Assembly: GCA_016801885.1 (NCBI GenBank)
Contig: CM028898.1
Span: 992,001-1,056,000, forward strand
Reading direction: 5' to 3'
From: Toxotes chatareus
Taxonomy: Eukaryota; Chordata; Actinopteri; Toxotidae
Length of the DNA: 64,000 nucleotides
In this document: positions 37,631 to 44,770 of the stretch, piece by piece
How the letters are laid out: the number at the start of each line of letters is the position of its first letter
Numbering within the stretch: the first letter of the stretch is position 1
The notes under the pieces: generated by a model
Databases searched by the model: none
Seen by the model: the letters and a program-made list of their open reading frames with translations, nothing else
What the model was told of the DNA's origin: nothing
Program-made: the position numbers and the translations under genes

Positions 37631-39617
37631 GTAAGGGGTTGGGGGGGGGGGGGGTGTGGTAGTGGTGGTGGTGGTGGTGGGGTCATCTCCATCAGGTTAA
37701 CCAGGGGTCGCGGGGTGGTCATTTGAAATGTTCCTGTTCACACTTATCATGTAGCTGCAGAAGCACCCTCACCCCTCCTCCTCCTCCTCCTCCCATCCTC
37801 TGTCTGCAGCTCTCACTCTTGGAAACTCTGTATATCAAACAGACTTAGACCAGTGATCCTGTGGGAGTCTGTTGTTCAGCTGTGAGTTTGAGTGTTGTGT
37901 ATGAGTGCATGTATGTAGTGTCTATTTCAGTGCTGTCATGTCTCTGTGTGTTCTGCAGCTCCTGGACCTCTTCATGGTGTGGGACTGGTCAACCTATCTG
38001 GCTGATTATGGCCAGCCAACCTCCAAGTACCTGAGAGTGAATCCAGCAACTGCCCTGGCCCTGCTTGAGAAGTAAGTGCATCCAGGATGCTAACACTGCC
38101 GGGGATGTTTAGATGAGGATGTCCCAGTGTGGGCTGTTGTAACCCATTCACTTCAGACACTAATAAAGCAGGACTAAGGTGATAAGATCCAGAATTGCTC
38201 AGGGATTAAATCAGGGTATCTGCAGCTCTTTTATGTTTTAAAAAGCAATGTTAGCATGTTATGCTGATTCTATAGTGCGATTTGTGTGACGTTTTTTTTT
38301 AAAAAGGTGTCACATCAATAACACTTCATTACATGAATTCTTGCAGATAATGTATGAAAAGCTTCCTCCTCTCCCTGTCTTTTGATTTCATTTTCCTCTG
38401 AATCATCTTCTTCTTCTGTCTCCTGTTTTTCTGCTGCTGCTGCTGCTGCTCAGAGTCTACAGAGGGTAGGTGCAGCTTCTTCACTGCTTGTACTTTGCTC
38501 TGATATCTCAGTCTCCTCTGCTGTATAGTTTGTCTCCTGTCTAGCTCAGCATGAATAGTGATGGGTAATATTTTTGGACTTGCTTCTTCATAGCCGTGTG
38601 TGTTCTCATATTTATAAGAATGCATGAGCCCAAGTAAAAAAAAATTTCTATGGATACACACTTTTAGTTTGGTTCATTTGGTCTGAATCAAGGGGAAACA
38701 ATGATAGTTGCTGTCTGTAAGAACTGGTGTGGTGTGTGTTCACACTGACTTTTTACAGACAAACTAAAAGCTGTAAACACGCAGTCATACTGACCAGTTA
38801 TGAACCAGTTATGGTTAAGAAAAAACATAATACCACATACCTTAGAAATGTTTATTTCTACCATCAACCATGACTGAAATTCAACACTGCTACTACTGGC
38901 AACTGGACATATGTTTGTCTTCCCAGACAAACGTATGTCCAGTTGCCTTCGATTCAGTTTTCAAAGAGAGAACTATGACCTGGATGAATGAGAACATTCA
39001 CAGACAACACTGCTACTACTACTACCAGAAAACCTACTGTGCTAATGTATCCACTAACTAACTTGGGGGGGAGGCAGCTAATGCTAGTGCTAATTTGGCT
39101 GGTGCTAAAGTTCAACCAATGGCTGGAATCGAGTAACAGATACTAGATTATTACAGGATCATCATATTACAGGAGGATATTCACTGTTCCACTTTTATTA
39201 GAGAACTACCAAAAAAAAAAGTTGGAAATAAGCTCGACACACATTTGGGTTTTTTTTTGAAACCCCAGCAGTCACACCATTTTTTGTTACCATGGTTACA
39301 AAATGATCTTACATATAGGCTCTTCTTCACTTTGCACAGACTGGGAGATGAATTGTACCAGCTTTTACCATGGAAATCTAACACCAGAGTTCATTTTAAC
39401 CAGACCAAACAAGGTGGGATCATCAGAGTCTAATGTCCCCGATGAGAGAGGACACATGTGTCTGATTTGTCTCTTTTCCTCTGTTCCCAGGATGAAGGAC
39501 ACCAGTAAGAAGAACAACATCTTCTCTCAGTTCAGGAAGAACGACAGAGACAAACAGAAGCTGATAGAGACTGTGGTCAAACAGCTGAGGAGCCTGGTCA
39601 ACGGCATGTCCTCGTAA
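6671..39617 (+). CDS. exoc6: exoc6, exocyst complex component 6 (Sec15); whole gene span of 23 coding exons
   Basis: Exoc6 is the vertebrate Sec15. It is a subunit of the eight-protein exocyst that tethers secretory and recycling vesicles to the plasma membrane, and its C-terminal region binds GTP-bound Rab11-type GTPases. Spliced translation gives about 801 residues, against about 804 in human, and matches the Sec15 family from MAENETLECITEHERILQEI to KQLRSLVNGMSS. The N-terminal half is helical with a coiled-coil character. A variable acidic linker (residues about 221-272, exon 8) precedes the conserved VDFSPVYRCLHIY region, and the Sec15 C-terminal domain follows (about residue 450 onward). 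All introns are GT-AG and all phases agree except for a one-base deficit in exon 20 (near 33847-33850). Taken literally, that deficit truncates the protein at about residue 690. The protein is closer to EXOC6 than to EXOC6B: for example it has FELDNYSPIPV and GLTELVQIIINTTHLEQAC. The span includes introns; exon positions are given in separate entries. Confidence 0.95.
11280..12330. repeat. Teleost interspersed repeat, family B (about 1.05 kb)
   Basis: The stretch contains phrases I recognise from a repeat widespread in spiny-rayed fish genomes: GAGAGGAAAAAACTCC, CCAGCAGAACCAGACTCAG, GGAGAGGGAGTCTGCCTCCAG, TTCCACAGGAGAGGAGC and AGACATGACTGAAGTTTGAC. It also holds an internal AAT/ATT microsatellite (about 11560-11595). 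I recognise no intact open reading frame. I do not know the element's formal class. Confidence 0.65.
14380..14515 (+). mobile_element. Decayed LINE reverse-transcriptase C-terminal fragment
   Basis: One plus-strand frame reads GDRAFAVTPVESMTSYKSLL followed by KADLCKKACL and a stop. This resembles the end of fish LINE reverse transcriptases, which typically have GDRAFAVAAPxLWNSLP, then FKSLLKTxLFxKAF. The LWNSLP core has been lost. A T-rich stretch follows. It is a fragment only, without function. Confidence 0.45.
17560..17645 (+). repeat. 3' end of a fish retroposon with (TTGAA)n tail
   Basis: The sequence CTCTGTAAAGCACTAAGAGA, then a GGCACTATACAAATAAAATTG phrase with (AATTG)n at the end, is the characteristic 3' tail of a very common teleost LINE/SINE group (consensus like TATAAATAAAATTGAATTGA). 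Only the tail is present, as expected for a 5'-truncated insertion. Confidence 0.65.
20117..20288 (+). CDS. exoc6: exoc6 exon 2
   Basis: The acceptor is CTCTCAG after a long T/C tract and the donor is ATGGTAAGAG. It encodes residues about 33-90: SIYDDQPNAHKRFMEKLDAR, then the conserved NHDREIEKMCNFHHQGFVDA and ITELLKVRTDAEKLM. The exon is shared by both alternative first exons. Confidence 0.95.
20289..21815 (+). other. exoc6 intron 2
   Basis: This 1.5 kb intron contains a poly-A run (20870-20886) and a CTAAC/GTTAGC-rich stretch near 20590-20640. I see nothing else of note. Confidence 0.7.
21816..21863 (+). CDS. exoc6: exoc6 exon 3
   Basis: This 48-nt exon with whole-codon ends encodes GQVTDTNRRLQEAGRE (residues 91-106), matching human VQVTDTNRRFQDAGKE. 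The acceptor is TTTCAAAG and the donor GAGGTAAGTA. Confidence 0.93.
22006..22096 (+). CDS. exoc6: exoc6 exon 4
   Basis: It encodes VTAQTEEVICCRIQQRNMAT, then TVEKLQLCIP (residues 107-136). The final G joins exon 5 to make Val. The acceptor is CCCTCAG and the donor CCAGGTATAC. Confidence 0.94.
22280..22325 (+). CDS. exoc6: exoc6 exon 5
   Basis: It encodes (V)LEMYSKLKEQLESK plus two bases of the next Arg codon (residues about 137-152). The acceptor is TTTTGCAG and the donor AAAAGGTATC. Confidence 0.94.
22326..24291 (+). other. exoc6 intron 5
   Basis: This is a 2.0 kb intron. The open frames inside it (for example 22465-22725 and 23207-23515) show no family resemblance. I see no repeat or exon that can be supported. 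Confidence 0.6.
24292..24345 (+). CDS. exoc6: exoc6 exon 6
   Basis: This 54-nt exon encodes (R)YYAALKTMEQLEKVYIP (residues about 152-170), close to human YYSALKTMEQLENVYFP. The acceptor is TTTCTGCAG and the donor CCAGGTAGGA. Confidence 0.94.
24691..24841 (+). CDS. exoc6: exoc6 exon 7
   Basis: It encodes VSQYRFCQIMAENLPRLREE, then IKDISMSDLKDFLESIRKHS and DKVGETAMRQ (residues about 170-220). This is one of the best-conserved parts of Sec15. The acceptor is TTCTGCAG and the donor CAGGTATGAG. Confidence 0.95.
24938..25093 (+). CDS. exoc6: exoc6 exon 8 (variable acidic linker)
   Basis: It encodes residues 221-272, starting AQQHRTFHSAVTKQ and ending in an acidic run (DDDTGDEEEADEE). The family varies most in this linker, and the middle matches human only loosely. 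The donor is GAGGTCAGGG, weaker than the others. TG repeats flank it on both sides (24908-24922 and 25106-25141). Confidence 0.9.
25106..25141 (+). repeat. (TG)n microsatellite just after the exon 8 donor
   Basis: About 18 TG units begin 12 bases downstream of the exon 8 splice donor. In RNA this is a (UG)n tract, a known type of binding site for TDP-43 and CELF proteins. Confidence 0.9.
25425..25493 (+). CDS. exoc6: exoc6 exon 9
   Basis: It encodes VLTAQDLVDFSPVYRCLHIY, then TVL (residues 273-295), matching the human ILTVQDLVDFSPVYRCLHIY core. The acceptor is TTTGACAG and the donor CTGGTAGGTG. Confidence 0.95.
25667..25750 (+). CDS. exoc6: exoc6 exon 10
   Basis: It encodes GDRETFENYYRKQRKKQARL, then VLQPQANM (residues 296-323), a basic conserved stretch. 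The acceptor is TCTGCAG and the donor ATGGTGAGCA. Confidence 0.95.
26102..26148 (+). CDS. exoc6: exoc6 exon 11
   Basis: It encodes YETVEGYRRYFNQIV plus two bases of Gly (residues about 324-339). The acceptor is TATCCAG, with a TG repeat (26075-26090) directly upstream. The donor is GGGTAAGATG. Confidence 0.94.
26326..26446 (+). CDS. exoc6: exoc6 exon 12
   Basis: It encodes FFVVEDHILHATRGLVTRAF, then TDELWNMALSKIIAVLRTHS (residues about 339-379). The acceptor is CATCAG and the donor TCTGTAGGCT. Confidence 0.95.
26447..28079 (+). other. exoc6 intron 12
   Basis: This 1.6 kb intron contains a CA repeat (26590-26611), a C-run (26869-26882), a poly-A run (27126-27136) and a TG repeat (27277-27301). 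I see no exon-like segment that can be supported. Confidence 0.65.
28080..28151 (+). CDS. exoc6: exoc6 exon 13
   Basis: This 72-nt exon encodes SYCDDPDLVLELKNLIVIFA, then DTLQ (residues 380-403). The acceptor is TCACCAG and the donor CAGGTTGGTC. Confidence 0.95.
28241..28264 (+). repeat. (TG)n microsatellite before the exon 14 acceptor
   Basis: About 12 TG units end 8 bases before the exon 14 acceptor AG, taking the place of a normal pyrimidine tract. Confidence 0.9.
28273..28370 (+). CDS. exoc6: exoc6 exon 14
   Basis: It encodes DYGFPVNRLFDLLFEVRDQY, then NETLLKKWALVF plus two bases of Arg (residues about 404-436). The acceptor GGACAG lies right behind a TG repeat. The donor is CAGGTGGGGG. 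Confidence 0.94.
28813..28918 (+). CDS. exoc6: exoc6 exon 15
   Basis: It encodes EIFELDNYSPIPVETEEEYK, then LVVSRFPFHDAEIEK (residues about 436-471), and marks the approach to the Sec15 C-terminal domain. The acceptor is TTCCACAG and the donor AAGGTAACGC. Confidence 0.95.
29189..29298 (+). CDS. exoc6: exoc6 exon 16
   Basis: It encodes QDFPKKLPMSQSVPQIYTQV, then KEFIYASLKFSESLHR (residues about 472-508). The start at 29189 keeps one Gln before DFPKK, matching human EKQSFPKK. The acceptor is a tandem AAGCAGCAG, so neighbouring AGs could add or drop a Gln. The donor is CAGGTGGGTC. Confidence 0.92.
29418..29529 (+). CDS. exoc6: exoc6 exon 17
   Basis: It encodes (S)STEIDDMLRKSTNLLLTRT, then LSSCLQNLIKKPHIGLTE (residues about 508-545), near-identical to human. 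The acceptor is TATGCAG and the donor GAGGTAGGAA. Confidence 0.95.
29624..29758 (+). CDS. exoc6: exoc6 exon 18
   Basis: It encodes LVQIIINTTHLEQACRYLEE, FITNITNVSPETVHTTRLYG and LSTFK (residues 546-590), inside the Sec15 C-terminal domain. The acceptor is CTCTGTAG and the donor AAGGTAAAAC. Confidence 0.95.
29862..30041 (+). CDS. exoc6: exoc6 exon 19
   Basis: It encodes 60 residues (591-650): DARHAAEGEIYTKLNQKIDE, FIQLADYEWGMAESDGRASG and YLMDLINFLRSTFQVFTHLP. It ends on a whole codon. The acceptor is TTTTCAG and the donor CCGGTGAGTC. Confidence 0.95.
30798..30827 (+). CDS. exoc6: Candidate in-frame 30-nt microexon of exoc6
   Basis: The segment is bounded by TGCTCAG and GTGAGT, both strong splice signals. 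It is preceded by a long C/T tract (about 30705-30775) and has TGC 5-7 bases before the exon, like sites used by the neural splicing factor SRRM4. It is 30 nt, so exon 19 (whole-codon end) and exon 20 stay in frame. The optional insert NNNNDHASMS would lie between residues 650 and 651 of the Sec15 C-terminal domain. Use as an exon is inferred from sequence, not observed. Confidence 0.6.
32060..32130 (+). mobile_element. Scrap of a LINE reverse transcriptase (YADD motif)
   Basis: One frame reads YADDTQLYFAIQERSLAFSQ, beginning at the TAT at about 32065. YADDTQLY is the catalytic core of many fish LINE reverse transcriptases. The frame soon ends and the sequences on either side do not extend the domain. 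It is a small dead fragment in intron 19. Confidence 0.5.
33400..33745 (+). repeat. Pyrimidine-rich tract with (CT)n before exon 20
   Basis: The plus strand is strongly C/T-biased for about 350 bases and ends in CT repeats (about 33691-33744) that abut the exon 20 acceptor TGCAG. It doubles as a very long polypyrimidine tract. Confidence 0.8.
33749..33889 (+). CDS. exoc6: exoc6 exon 20, with one base missing
   Basis: It encodes GKVAQTACMSACKHLSTSLM, then QMLLDTELKQISMG (residues 651-684). After the run of four Gs at 33847-33850 the frame shifts and stops at 33871 (PFSSST, stop). In the +1 frame the family sequence continues as AIQQFNLDVIQCE to the GTGAGT donor, and exons 21-23 are intact in the phase that needs the extra base. 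The exon is 141 nt; 142 would fit. The cause could be an assembly error in the homopolymer, a rare allele or a real break. Confidence 0.93.
33890..34757 (+). other. exoc6 intron 20
   Basis: This 0.87 kb intron is A/T-rich. I see no feature in it that can be supported. Confidence 0.7.
34758..34831 (+). CDS. exoc6: exoc6 exon 21
   Basis: It encodes (L)FASSEPVPGFQGDTLQLAF, then IDLRQ (residues about 698-722), matching human. The two opening bases need a single leftover T from exon 20, which is the evidence for the missing base there. The acceptor is TTCTCAG and the donor CAGGTAGAGC. Confidence 0.94.
36325..36440 (-). repeat. Teleost interspersed repeat, family A (fragment)
   Basis: The phrases TCAATCACAGGGCTGACA, AGAGACAAA, GGCAATTCAGAGC and TTAACCTGAACC follow the order seen in the better-preserved copy at 56570-56860. 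It is a diverged fragment. Confidence 0.45.
37599..37682 (+). repeat. (TG)n, poly-G and (GTG)n block
   Basis: A TG repeat is followed by GGGTGGGG, a G-run of about 14 and several GTG units. The G-runs could fold as a G-quadruplex on the transcribed (sense) RNA of exoc6 intron 21. Confidence 0.8.
37959..38071 (+). CDS. exoc6: exoc6 exon 22
   Basis: It encodes LLDLFMVWDWSTYLADYGQP, then TSKYLRVNPATALALLE plus two bases of Lys (residues about 723-760), near-identical to human. The acceptor is TTCTGCAG and the donor GAAGTAAGTG. Confidence 0.95.
38431..38450 (+). repeat. (CTG)n repeat in front of a candidate microexon
   Basis: Six CTG units plus CT end directly before CAG at the acceptor of the candidate 12-nt exon. 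In RNA it offers several UGC motifs close to the splice site. Confidence 0.85.
38454..38465 (+). CDS. exoc6: Candidate in-frame 12-nt microexon of exoc6
   Basis: AGTCTACAGAGG sits between a strong acceptor (long C/T tract, CTG repeat, CTCAG) and a GTAGGT donor. Exon 22 leaves two bases (AA) and exon 23 starts with G. Inserting these 12 bases keeps the frame, changing LLEK-MKD to LLEK-VYRG-MKD near residue 760. Length, phase and the TGC motifs all fit a regulated microexon. Use as an exon is inferred, not observed. Confidence 0.55.
38898..38947. repeat. Inverted repeat, 23-bp arms with 4-nt loop
   Basis: The left arm 38898-38920 (GGCAACTGGACATATG...) and the right arm 38925-38947 are reverse complements with a single mismatch. 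Transcribed from exoc6 intron 22 it would form a strong short hairpin. Confidence 0.85.
39491..39617 (+). CDS. exoc6: exoc6 exon 23 (last coding exon)
   Basis: It encodes MKDTSKKNNIFSQFRKNDRD, KQKLIETVVKQLRSLVNGMS and S, then TAA at 39615-39617 (residues about 760-801). The human protein ends NGMSQHM, so the end is as expected. The acceptor is TTCCCAG. Confidence 0.95.
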
Positions 39618-42606
39618 ACCCCCCCCCCCATACACACACACACACACACACGGGAGAGATGTGAGTGTCACAAAGAGATGTAATGAATGAAACATGCATG
39701 CAGTCACACACAGACACACACTGAGCTGCTGAGACACTCACAGAAGAAGAACATGTATTTTCACATATGGAATGAAGTGATTGCACATGACATGACAGTG
39801 ACATACAGAAGAAGAAGAAGAACCACATGGGGAATTTACACACACACAGACACACAACAGGTACACATAAGCGGCTTTCACACATGCACGGCAAACCTGA
39901 GTAGCTGTCTGTGAGAATGCTAATATCCGAATCAGTTGCCCAGTTACAGTGATTGACAGGGCATGCTGATGTGGTTTCTATCCTTCCTCCTGCATGCTCT
40001 ACACAGGCTCCACCCCTCCCCCAAACCAAAACGGAGGATTTCCAGGTGTGAACACGTCTCACTTGGACAGTCTCCTGTCGTTCGCTGCATGTGTGAAAGA
40101 GCAACTCCAGAGACATGATTCTGTGGACATTGTCCACAGTTCCTATGTGACATACACACACACACACACACTGTACAGGGCATGCAGGGAACTGAACACA
40201 CACTCACATGCATATGAAGTCATATCCTCTCCTTACTGTTATACCTGACTGAATATTCAGTGTAAATAATACACACACACACACATTGAACAGTTTACTG
40301 GACTGAACAGTAAAATGTTTGTAAAGTATTTTTAATGGCTATGATAAGACAAACTATGTTTGTGCATTTGTGCGAGTGCAATGATTGCGGCTGCAGAGGG
40401 GAGACTGGTACCACACGGGAAGTGACGCTCGGCAGTATTGAGACAATGAGGTTAAAGGTCAGTGCTTGCTGCACCCTAACGGGCGTGAGACGGTGCCATT
40501 TCCTTTTGTTCTGTAGCAAACACAGAGATCCGACATGATAACAAACACCTTCCGCCTTCAGTCTAGAGATGATCAGGGTTATTGGTAATCTATTGATCAA
40601 GTTGTTCTGGTAAATTAAATGAGCTCTTTCTAGTATGATCATTTAAAAGCTAATTATCAGGCTGTATTTCCAACCAGCCCAGCAAATATCTCTCCTTTAA
40701 CCAATTGTGTTAGCTGAAAAAAATCTTACATAAATACTGCAGTAACCTGTTACTGTCCGCTGTGTATGTGTGCAAACATGCAGCAGATCAATAAGCAATA
40801 CTCCTGATATTATTTTAAACCTTGATTTCATTATGCCATTAAAGGATTCAGGATTGGAAGTACAGCAGTAGAGACCCAGTTTGGACCCGGCTCTGAAGAC
40901 ATGGTCTTCGTTTTTCAGACACATTTCCTCGTATTAACTGCTTGAACGCACAGTCCAGAGAGCATTCAGGTGCAATTCAAACCCACCTCTTGAGAGGAAT
41001 TGGATCAACCAATCGGCTTGCTTGATGTTAAGACTTGTCATATATGAATTTGACTCAGTTTAAACTCGTTGTCTCAATACTTCAGCTGCCCTTGCTGTGT
41101 GCATGTTTGTATGTGTATGTGCGGATTGATGGAAGAATAGATGAATGGATGATGACGTCTCGAAAGACTGATGTTCATGAACAGAGTGAAGTTGTGTCGA
41201 ACTCCTTTGTAGCTTTGCTTTGTCCTTTTGTTCCTCATATCGTACATTTGAAACCCCCCCCACCCCCCACCCCGGCCACACAGGGACTGAACCTGGAGGA
41301 GTTCACTTGTCGGAGGGTGGTTATGGGGGTGGGTGAGTCTGAGACTGAAGATGGAAGGTTTTTTTTTTTTTGGTTTTTTTTTAATATTTTAATTTATTTG
41401 GTCCGATATTATTTTCACTTTACCACATAACCAAATAATCTAATCAGATTACAGGTTACAGCACGACACAGATAACCACAGACAGACTGGTGGACACAAA
41501 CACACACTCTGTCTTAAAATCAGGCGGTGGCAGCAGGTAGATGGAGGATGGGGTTCTGTCAGATTGCTCAGTGCAGTCGTCAGGAGGACAGGAGGCTTAG
41601 ACAGCGAGTGCACAAGCAGTTCTCCTATAGGTGGACATGTTCACATGGGCAGTTTGGAACATAAGACCTTGGGATGCTTGGGGCTGTGTGGACACTGATC
41701 CAGTTTCCTGAAAAGTCTCAGAATCCAGATTAGAACTTCTTTTAACATTAGGTGTAAATGCACAGGCGTGTTATCACCTGTCATGTGTTCAGACTCAGAT
41801 CACGTGTTAATACTGGGTGAGTGTCCTGTGAATGGTGACATCAGCGCATGTCCTCTTCCTCCCTCTGTAAATCCTGTCAGCTGTCATGCTTTCAAGAAAA
41901 CACAAGGAATAATTATGTTATCACTGATTTTATATATAAATATATTTAATAGCTGGACTTGCATTCTAAATTCTTTCTTTTTGTTCCTCAGGGTGAAATG
42001 AAGCTTTAGACTCTCATAACCCACACACGCACATCCACCAAGCACAGCAATAAGAAATCGGTTCCTTTACAAGCTTTGCTTTGCAGGGTGATTCATGACC
42101 TAAAATGTGCACAGGACTCGCTGATGAAACATTTTATAACGAGACTGTTTCTATTCTCTTCGCGGTTTTCGGGTCTGTGCTCTAATCTTAGCAGGCATTT
42201 TTGCACTGAAGCTGTTGAAGGTTTGTTTGTTTGTTTGTTTTCCCCCCCTTTTTGTAATAGTTGCTTGTAAATGCCACTGTATATACTTGCATATTTTGTA
42301 AAGAAAATATTATAGCGGTTTGTCTGCTTCAAACTGAATTGGAGGTGGACGCTGTGACGTGCACCTCCGTCAACACCTGAAGTAAATATGTAATTAGGAA
42401 GGGTTTGCATTGGCTGCTGACTCGGTGAGGTCACAGTTGGAGTACAGTGTGAGGAGCTTGTTGCACCTTCTCTCCACTCATTCGCATGGTTAAGATAGAA
42501 AAATGTTCTGTTATGTTCTAAGCATAGGCCCCAGTATAAATGTCCAATACCAACTATTTAAATACTGGTCTGAAAGATTTCAGCTGAGCTGCTCATAGAT
42601 ATCCAA

Positions 42607-42612
42607 AATAAA
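42607..42612 (+). terminator. Candidate polyadenylation signal (AATAAA)
   Basis: AATAAA lies 3.0 kb after the exoc6 stop. The downstream GT-rich element is weak. It is a possible earlier site than 44032. Confidence 0.3.
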
Positions 42613-44031
42613 GGCTCCTCTCTGGGTGGAAACTGGTTCTCCGAGTTGGAGGTTTGTACAACACCTGTGTAATCCAGTTCGGAATAGAAGCTGGACCAGT
42701 TCAGACACATAGATACAGCAGCATAATGTTGATTTCAACAGTTCTAACAGGAGCCACACTGCTCTCACTTTCTCTTTTTACCAAAACAAACACTGTTTTC
42801 ATTCACTACTTGTTTCCAATTGACTGTTTTTTGAAGCGATGTGAAGTTACCATCAATGCAACTTAGTTCCTGAAGAGTTTTCACAATTAAAGACAGGGAG
42901 GAAGTGTGCATTCTTTTTTTTTTTTTTGCAGGAGCTGTTGAGTGTTGTTAGCTTAACAGCAGTTGAAAGGACAGCAGAGTAGAAGCTAATGGGACAAATA
43001 TGATCAGTGTATGAAAACAGAAACTCTGAGCAGGTCAGTGCTGCAGTGGAACACACGGCGTGAGAGAAGGGACTGACCGTCCTCACAGGGTCAGGTTGTA
43101 ACCTGTGTTAGTGTTGATGGATGTTTTGCTGAAATCTTGCCTGGTTTGATATGAGGACTGTTCAACATGAAACATGGTTAGTGGTGAATGCAGAATATTT
43201 GATGTGGTCAGGCGTCTCTGTCTGTCTGTCTGCCTGTGGACAGATTTTGTCTCCATGACAGCATCAAAACATACAAAACGTCTTTTGTGTTACTTCCCAC
43301 TACAGTAGGTGTCTCCACATTTTTGTCAAGTCACACACACACACACACACATAGGTGAAAACAACACCAGCCACATTGTCATGGCTGCTAAACATGTAGG
43401 AAGTGTTGACTTTCCATTCAAACAGCTAAGCTAAGCTAACAACAGGAGCAGATCAGAGAAGACTTTTCTTATAAAAAAAAAAAACAAACACAACCCTGTC
43501 TCCAAGAAATGAGGTTTACAGTACGTGCTACTAATTAACAAAGGGAAGGACTTTGACTCCAGAGACCCGGGTTCACATCCTGAGTTCTGTGGGTGATTAG
43601 GTTCAGGCAACAAAAGGACTTTGGTTAAGGTCAGGGGGAAAGAGTTAATGAACACATCCTCGAGTCTAAACATTTGAAAAATGTGCTAAAATACTTCAAG
43701 GGAAATGTTGGACCGTTTAGTTTCTGTACATTAATATATAACATGTCATGTGATCTCAATCTCAAACTCACTTGATCAGAACGTTTCCTCATGTAACGAC
43801 AAAAATCACATTTTTTTTTTTAAACCATTGTGGTTTTCCATAACAGCGCCACTGCTCGGACGCTAACGACCGTTTTCCGTTTCTCGCCTTCCACACAAGT
43901 GGAGAGAGGGTTCATGTTGACTTCCAAAGGAATCCTCGCTTTACCTTTGTTGTCGCTCTCAGTGAGACGGCCGAGCTGACTGAGATGTTGTTTTCCTGAA
44001 TTTGCTGTTTTTTTTTTATTTTGTGTGCTGT

Positions 44032-44037
44032 AATAAA
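44032..44037 (+). terminator. Candidate exoc6 polyadenylation signal (AATAAA)
   Basis: AATAAA sits after a T-rich stretch and about 20 bases before a TG repeat (44054-44068), the usual layout of signal plus GU-rich downstream element. It is the best candidate for the distal exoc6 3' end. Confidence 0.5.
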
Positions 44038-44736
44038 AGTTTATTGGAAGCAGTGTGTGTGTGTGTGATGGTGTGATCATTATCGCTTGTCCTTCTCTTT
44101 GCTCTTCTTGTCACACCGTGACATTTGACCCCAGTACTCTTGTGTGGTGCTGCCATCGGGCTGTTCCAGGTGTTGGGCTCATGGTCAGGAATGAGAACAA
44201 CAACAGAAAACTGTCCATAAAGATAATTATTTGCAATGATCCTAACTCTGCTGTTAGAGCCTCTAACAGTTTTTCTCAATCTCATGCAGTTTGCTGGCTT
44301 TCAGTATCCTCCTGGTCCAGTGAGCGGGGGTACTGGGTAATTCCTGAATAACTGTAGCTCGTGTTGATTAATGTAAAGACATGCGTGAAGTGACAGTTTT
44401 TTGTCCAGAGATGCTTTGACTTACTAGGACTCTGTGGCGAGGACATATAGTTCCAATTAAAAGTGTTTCCAGTGAGATTTTATTATCCAGAGTACGAATA
44501 TTTTTTTTTCCCAGTTTGGTGAGCAACACGAATCAAATCCAAACAACACCAGCCAAAGCTAAAAGGGACAATGGACAGATTCCACTGCAGGTATTTGAAG
44601 AACTTTTTTTTTGTTTTTTTGTTAATTGAGTGTAATTGAATGAACTGGACCTTTAAAGCCACTGAGTGGAACAAAGCTGCAGCCAGACTGTGCCTCATCT
44701 ATAGTTGTACCAACGGTTGCAATCTAGATACGGATG

Positions 44737-44770
<34 letters not shown>

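Larger units (their letters stand above)
34832..37958 (+). other. exoc6 intron 21 (3.1 kb)
   Basis: The intron contains A and T runs (35923-35938, 36174-36195), a fragment of repeat family A (36325-36440), a TG/G-run/GTG block (37599-37682) and a CTC repeat near 37775-37793. I see no exon-like segment. Confidence 0.65.
38072..39490 (+). other. exoc6 intron 22
   Basis: This 1.4 kb intron holds a candidate 12-nt microexon (38454-38465) behind a CTG repeat and an inverted repeat with 23-bp arms (38898-38947). A 16-bp direct repeat (CAACACTGCTACTACT) occurs at 38882-38897 and 39005-39020. Confidence 0.7.
39618..44060 (+). other. Putative exoc6 3' UTR and flank
   Basis: The region contains CA repeats (39640-39651, 40156-40171, 40271-40285, 43334-43352), several T runs and no recognisable coding exon. 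Two AATAAA signals (42607, 44032) could end the transcript. The true 3' end cannot be fixed without RNA data. Confidence 0.5.

Noticed and set aside
39598..40203. A 201-codon minus-strand open frame rich in C and V
   Set aside because: It is produced by translated CA/TG repeats in the exoc6 3' UTR and has no recognisable domain.
43540..43640. GGGTTCACATCC, like a tRNA B box, and neighbouring repeat-like words
   Set aside because: No matching A box at the right distance and no tRNA fold, so neither a tRNA gene nor a SINE can be claimed.
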